DNA of 64,000 bases, taken from NCBI GenBank assembly GCA_021154325.1, contig JAJKIR010000118.1:1-64000 (forward strand), in the 5' to 3' direction. Positions 60,213 to 64,000 of the stretch are shown piece by piece (positions within the stretch are counted from its first letter, which is position 1; each line of letters starts with the position of its first letter). Made by a program: the position numbers and the translations under genes. The notes under the pieces were generated by a model that saw nothing but the letters and a program-made list of their open reading frames with translations, had not been told where the DNA came from and searched no databases. The DNA comes from Gemmatimonas sp. (GTDB lineage Bacteria; Gemmatimonadota; Gemmatimonadetes; Gemmatimonadales; Gemmatimonadaceae).

Positions 60213-60773
60213 ATGCATCCGGAGAAAGCTGCTCGCGACCGCGAATTCGACCGCGAAGCGCTGCCGTGGCTGGACGATGTTTACCGATTCGCCCTCTCGC
60301 TGACGCGGGATTCCGTCGACGCCGAAGACGTCGTGCAGGACACCTTTCTTCGCGCCTACAAGTCCTGGCACACATACGTGCCGGGGAGCGACTGCCGCCG
60401 CTGGCTGTTCACGATCTGTCGGAACGTCTTCCTGCGCTCCCTCGAGCGGCGATCACCGACGGTCGACTTCGGCGACAGTGAGGGTGACGCGCTTGCGAAT
60501 GGCGCAACCTTTCGCGAAGCGTCGCACGACACGAGCGACGATCTCTACGCGCGGCTCGACCTCGGACCAGCGATCGAGCGCGCTCTCGCCAAGTTGCCGG
60601 AGCCGTTCCAGTCGACGCTGATGCTCGTGGACGTCGAGGACCAGCCCTACGAAGCCGCGGCGACGATCCTCGGTATTCCGGTGGGCACGGTACGGTCGCG
60701 GCTGTTCCGCGGCCGCCGGCTGATGCAGGAGATGTTGATGACGCAGGCCCGCGACATGGGATACGCGAGTTGA
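60213..60773 (+). CDS. ECF RNA polymerase sigma factor
   Basis: DVYRFALSLTRDSVDAEDVVQDTFLRAYKSWHTYVPGSDCRRWLFTICRNVFL...LPEPFQSTLMLVDVEDQPYEAAATILGIPVGTVRSRLFRGRRL. Confidence 0.93.
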   Translation: MHPEKAARDREFDREALPWLDDVYRFALSLTRDSVDAEDVVQDTFLRAYKSWHTYVPGSDCRRWLFTICRNVFLRSLERRSPTVDFGDSEGDALANGATFREASHDTSDDLYARLDLGPAIERALAKLPEPFQSTLMLVDVEDQPYEAAATILGIPVGTVRSRLFRGRRLMQEMLMTQARDMGYAS

Positions 60774-60808
60774 GGGTTGAGAGTAGAGAGTTGAGAGTAG
60801 AGAGTGAA
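60767..60808. repeat. 7-bp-period tandem repeat starting at sigma-factor stop codon
   Basis: GAGTTGA GGGTTGA GAGTAGA GAGTTGA GAGTAGA GAGTGAA. Confidence 0.8.
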
Positions 60809-60843
60809 CTGCACACATTTACTCTTGGCACTTTCCGCTCTGC

Positions 60844-60871
60844 CCCCAACCCGCAACCCGCAACCCGGTCA
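60844..60871. repeat. 7-bp-period tandem repeat ending at stop codon of minus-strand gene
   Basis: CCCCAAC CCGCAAC CCGCAAC CCGGTCA. Confidence 0.7.
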
Positions 60872-63748
60872 CGCACCGCGCGGATCGGGCCGAACGGTGA
60901 ACGACTGCGTGTAGCTCTTTCCGCCGACCGTTAGGCGAGCAGTGAATGTGCCGGTGAGGGGAGCCCCCTGATTGCCGCGGCCGCCGGCGCGGCCGGCGGC
61001 GTTAGGCGGCGGCGCTACGGGATTCCAGACGAGACGATGCATTCCGGCTTTGGTCGAGAATGGCTCAGGCGTCGAGCGCCAAAGCGCGGAGACGTTCGGA
61101 ATTCCTCCCCCGCGCCCTCCCCGCCCGCCGCGACCACCCGGTTGCGGACCTTCGGCGCCGCTCTCGGCTGAAAAGGTGTGCAGCACCTCGCCATTCGCGC
61201 CGAGGATCTCGACGGTGACTGGGCCGGCGGCGTCCGACTTCAGGTAGTAGTCGATCACTGCGCCGTTAGGCGGATTGGTCGCCTGCGGCTCGTCCTTCTG
61301 GAGCGGCGTTCCATTGTCGCCGCCCTGCTGCACGTTGATCGCGTCGCCAGGCTTGAAGAGGTAAGCATCGGCGGCGAGGACGGCGGGCGTCACCTGGCGC
61401 AGGGAGCTGATGTCGTCGATCACCCAGAAGCCACGGCCGTGGGTCGCGACGATGAGATCGTTGCCGTAGATCTCGAAGTCGCGCACCGAGGTCACCGGCA
61501 GGTTGAGCTGTAGCGGCTCCCAGCTGTCGCCATCGTCGAGTGACATGAACGCGCCGCGCTCCGTGCCGGCGAAGAGCAAGCCGCGGCGCTGTGGGTCCTC
61601 CTTCACCGTGTGGACGTAGACGGCGGCGGGGAGGCCGCGGGTGATCTTCTGCCAGCTCTTGCCGCGATCTCTGGTGCGATAGATGTACGGTTCAAAGTCC
61701 TGAAGCTGATGTCGGTCGACGCTCGCGTACGCCGAGTTCACGTCAAAGTGCGACGCTTCCATCATCGTTATGCGACTCCACGCCGTCACCGCCGCTGGTG
61801 TCACGTTCTGCCAGGTCGCTCCGTCGTCCGCGGTGAGGTGTATCAGCCCGTCGTCGGTGCCGGCCCAGATCACGGGCGCCTGGAGCGGCGAAGGCGCGAT
61901 CGTGTAGATGACACCGCGCTTGCCGTTGCGGTCGATCCGGGCGGCGGCGGCGGCATCCAGGTTCGACGGGATGCCCGGATCCGCTCTGGTCAGGTCGGGA
62001 CTGATGCGTCTCCAGCTCTTCGCGCCGTCAACGGTCTTGAACAAATACTGATTGGCGTAGTACAGCGAGCGGGGATCGGCTCGCGAGAAGACGAGCGGCT
62101 GCGTCCAGTCAGCGCGCGCCGTTTCGCCATCTGGAACGGCCGGCTCCGCCGTGCCGCGGATGGCAATGTTCTTCTCGAGGTCCCAGTGCTGCCCAGTGCC
62201 GCCGAAGATGATTCCCGGATGCAGCGGGTCGCCAGCGGTGTAGCCGCTCTCGCCGCCGGCGCCGATCGGCTCCCAGTCGCGCATCGAGATCTCGGCGAAC
62301 TTGCCGCGCGACCGCACCGCGACCGCGCCGGAGTCCTGCTGAGCGCCGGTCACCCAGTAGGGAAAGCGATAGTCGACGGAGAGATGGTAGATCTGCGCGG
62401 TCGGCTGGTTCAGCCATGAGCTCCACGTGACATCGCGCGGATCCGGGGTGCGTGCGTTGCGGGTTACGATCGCACCCTGGTCGCTGGCGACGATCATCGT
62501 GTTGGGATCGTCCGGAGACACCCACACCTGGTGGTAGTCGTCGCCGCCAGGTGAGCCGCGGAGCGCGACCCAGGTGCGGCCGCCGTCCATCGAGCGATTC
62601 ACCGCCACGTTAGGCACATAGACGATCTCCGCGTTCTGTGGATCGACCGTCACCTTCTCGAAATACCAGCCCCGACCCCAGAGCGCCGGATCCGACGATA
62701 GGCGCGTCCATGTCTCCCCCGCGTCGTCCGAGCGAAAGAATCCGCCCTGCATGGGCGGCGCAGGCGGGGCACCACCACGCCCGGCACCAGCCGTGCCGTT
62801 AGGCGCGGCCGTCGCGGAGCCGGCTTCTGGGACGAGACAATCCACCACGGCGTACACCCGACGCGGATTGGTCGGCGCCACGGCAATGCCAGTGCGGCCG
62901 ATTCCCTCACCGGGCAGGCCCTTGGTCAGCTGCGTCCAGGTATCCCCACCATCGGTGGACTTGAAGATGCCGCCACCGGGTCCGTTGGTCGGCGCGTAGC
63001 TGTACCAGGGCGGCCGGCGTGTATTCCAGAGACCTGCGTAGACGACGTTCGGATTGCCCGGATCGATCACGACCTCGACCGCGCCGACGTCAGCGTTCCT
63101 GAACAACACCTTCTGCCAACTTTGTCCACCGTCGCGCGATCTGAAGACACCGCGCTCCGCGTTCGACGCGTAGAGGTGTCCGATTGCCGCCACAAAGAGC
63201 ACGGAGGGATTGCGCGGATCGACGGCGATCTTGCCGATGTGCTGGGTGTCGGCGAGACCAATGTGCGTCCACGTGGCGCCGGCGTCGGTGGACTTGTACA
63301 TCCCGTTCCCGAAGCCCGCGGAGTCGCGGAGTGTCGATTCGCCGCTGCCGACGTAAATCGTTTCCGGCGATGACGGTGCGACGGCGATCGCACCGACCGA
63401 CGCGATCGGCTGCGAGTCGAAGACAGGCGTCCAGATGCGCCCCGCGTCGATCGACTTCCAGACGCCGCCGTTCACGGCACCGAAGTAGAACTCGTTAGGC
63501 TTGCCCGGGACACCCGTCGCGGCGGCGACGCGTCCTCCGCGAAACGGACCGAGCATCCGCCAGTGCAAGCCGGGGTAGAGCGCCGCAACCTGTTGAGCCC
63601 CTGGGGCTGCCGCGTAGCGGTCGAGGCTGTGAATGATGCCGGGTCCCAAAGCTGTGACAGCGCCAAGCTGTCCGGCGCGAACGAGAAAATCGCGACGCGA
63701 GAGCGCGTCTCGTGCTGCTTTCGACTCGGTCATGAGATCACCAAACAC
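60869..63748 (-). CDS. Tat-exported BNR/VPS10-like beta-propeller protein
   Basis: SRRDFLVRAGQLGAVTALGPG Tat-type signal; repeated GxVWKSxDxGxTW motifs (GVWKSIDAGRIWTPVFD, MYKSTDAGATWTHIG, VFRSRDGGQSWQKV, IFKSTDGGDTWTQL). Confidence 0.9.
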   Translation of the reverse strand: MFGDLMTESKAARDALSRRDFLVRAGQLGAVTALGPGIIHSLDRYAAAPGAQQVAALYPGLHWRMLGPFRGGRVAAATGVPGKPNEFYFGAVNGGVWKSIDAGRIWTPVFDSQPIASVGAIAVAPSSPETIYVGSGESTLRDSAGFGNGMYKSTDAGATWTHIGLADTQHIGKIAVDPRNPSVLFVAAIGHLYASNAERGVFRSRDGGQSWQKVLFRNADVGAVEVVIDPGNPNVVYAGLWNTRRPPWYSYAPTNGPGGGIFKSTDGGDTWTQLTKGLPGEGIGRTGIAVAPTNPRRVYAVVDCLVPEAGSATAAPNGTAGAGRGGAPPAPPMQGGFFRSDDAGETWTRLSSDPALWGRGWYFEKVTVDPQNAEIVYVPNVAVNRSMDGGRTWVALRGSPGGDDYHQVWVSPDDPNTMIVASDQGAIVTRNARTPDPRDVTWSSWLNQPTAQIYHLSVDYRFPYWVTGAQQDSGAVAVRSRGKFAEISMRDWEPIGAGGESGYTAGDPLHPGIIFGGTGQHWDLEKNIAIRGTAEPAVPDGETARADWTQPLVFSRADPRSLYYANQYLFKTVDGAKSWRRISPDLTRADPGIPSNLDAAAAARIDRNGKRGVIYTIAPSPLQAPVIWAGTDDGLIHLTADDGATWQNVTPAAVTAWSRITMMEASHFDVNSAYASVDRHQLQDFEPYIYRTRDRGKSWQKITRGLPAAVYVHTVKEDPQRRGLLFAGTERGAFMSLDDGDSWEPLQLNLPVTSVRDFEIYGNDLIVATHGRGFWVIDDISSLRQVTPAVLAADAYLFKPGDAINVQQGGDNGTPLQKDEPQATNPPNGAVIDYYLKSDAAGPVTVEILGANGEVLHTFSAESGAEGPQPGGRGGRGGRGGGIPNVSALWRSTPEPFSTKAGMHRLVWNPVAPPPNAAGRAGGRGNQGAPLTGTFTARLTVGGKSYTQSFTVRPDPRGA

Positions 63749-63879
63749 ATCGCGTCAGGGGTCTGTCAATGATCGACACGCGCATTGCGCTTCTCAAGGC
63801 GTATTATTCGGAAGCGTTGTGAGCCTTCGAGCCGGAGCGCAGTCAAATACCAGAACGTGCCGACGGAGGACGGACGGGC

Positions 63880-64000
63880 ATGAACGAGGTTGGCCTGTGC
63901 TCCGATTGTGTGCATTGCCGTGTGATCACGGCCCGCCGCTCGCGCTTCTATCTCTGCGAGCTCTCGGCGACAGATCCGGCCTTCCCTCGTTATCCACGAC
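63880..64000 (+). CDS. small Cys-motif protein (3' truncated by window edge)
   Basis: MNEVGLCSDCVHCRVITARRSRFYLCELSATDPAFPRYPR. Confidence 0.6.
   Translation, partial: MNEVGLCSDCVHCRVITARRSRFYLCELSATDPAFPRYPR

Overview
High-GC chromosomal segment whose gene content resembles Gemmatimonadota (lineage is inferred, not proven). About 55 tightly packed genes, many with ATGA/GTGA-type overlaps. I saw no phage, IS element, CRISPR array, rRNA or tRNA. Recognisable content: M16 and M28 peptidases, TPR proteins, psuG, class D sortase, kynureninase-like enzyme, aconitase, glycerate 2-kinase, agmatine catabolism (aguB/aguA), queC/queE, an efflux adaptor with two ABC ATPases followed by NtrC/NtrY, L,D-transpeptidase, ECF sigma/anti-sigma, a sensor Ser/Thr kinase and a BNR-propeller protein. 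Main signals that ordinary annotation would miss: (1) a signal-peptide-bearing peroxiredoxin-like gene (22335-22946) interrupted by an in-frame TGA exactly at the peroxidatic-Cys position, with a perfect 7-bp stem-loop 14 nt downstream: a candidate selenoprotein; (2) an 8-mer CGTTAGGC/GCCTAACG present about 42 times (hand count), in coding and intergenic DNA, in several reading frames, and once as an inverted pair after a stop codon, resembling a DNA-uptake-type signal; (3) several intergenic tracts with a strict 7-bp period but different words at each locus, mostly directly after stop codons; (4) a patatin-ferredoxin fusion; (5) a sortase with an overlapping candidate substrate gene; (6) a lipoprotein binding protein translationally coupled to a chemoreceptor. 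All calls are by reading; no searches were run.
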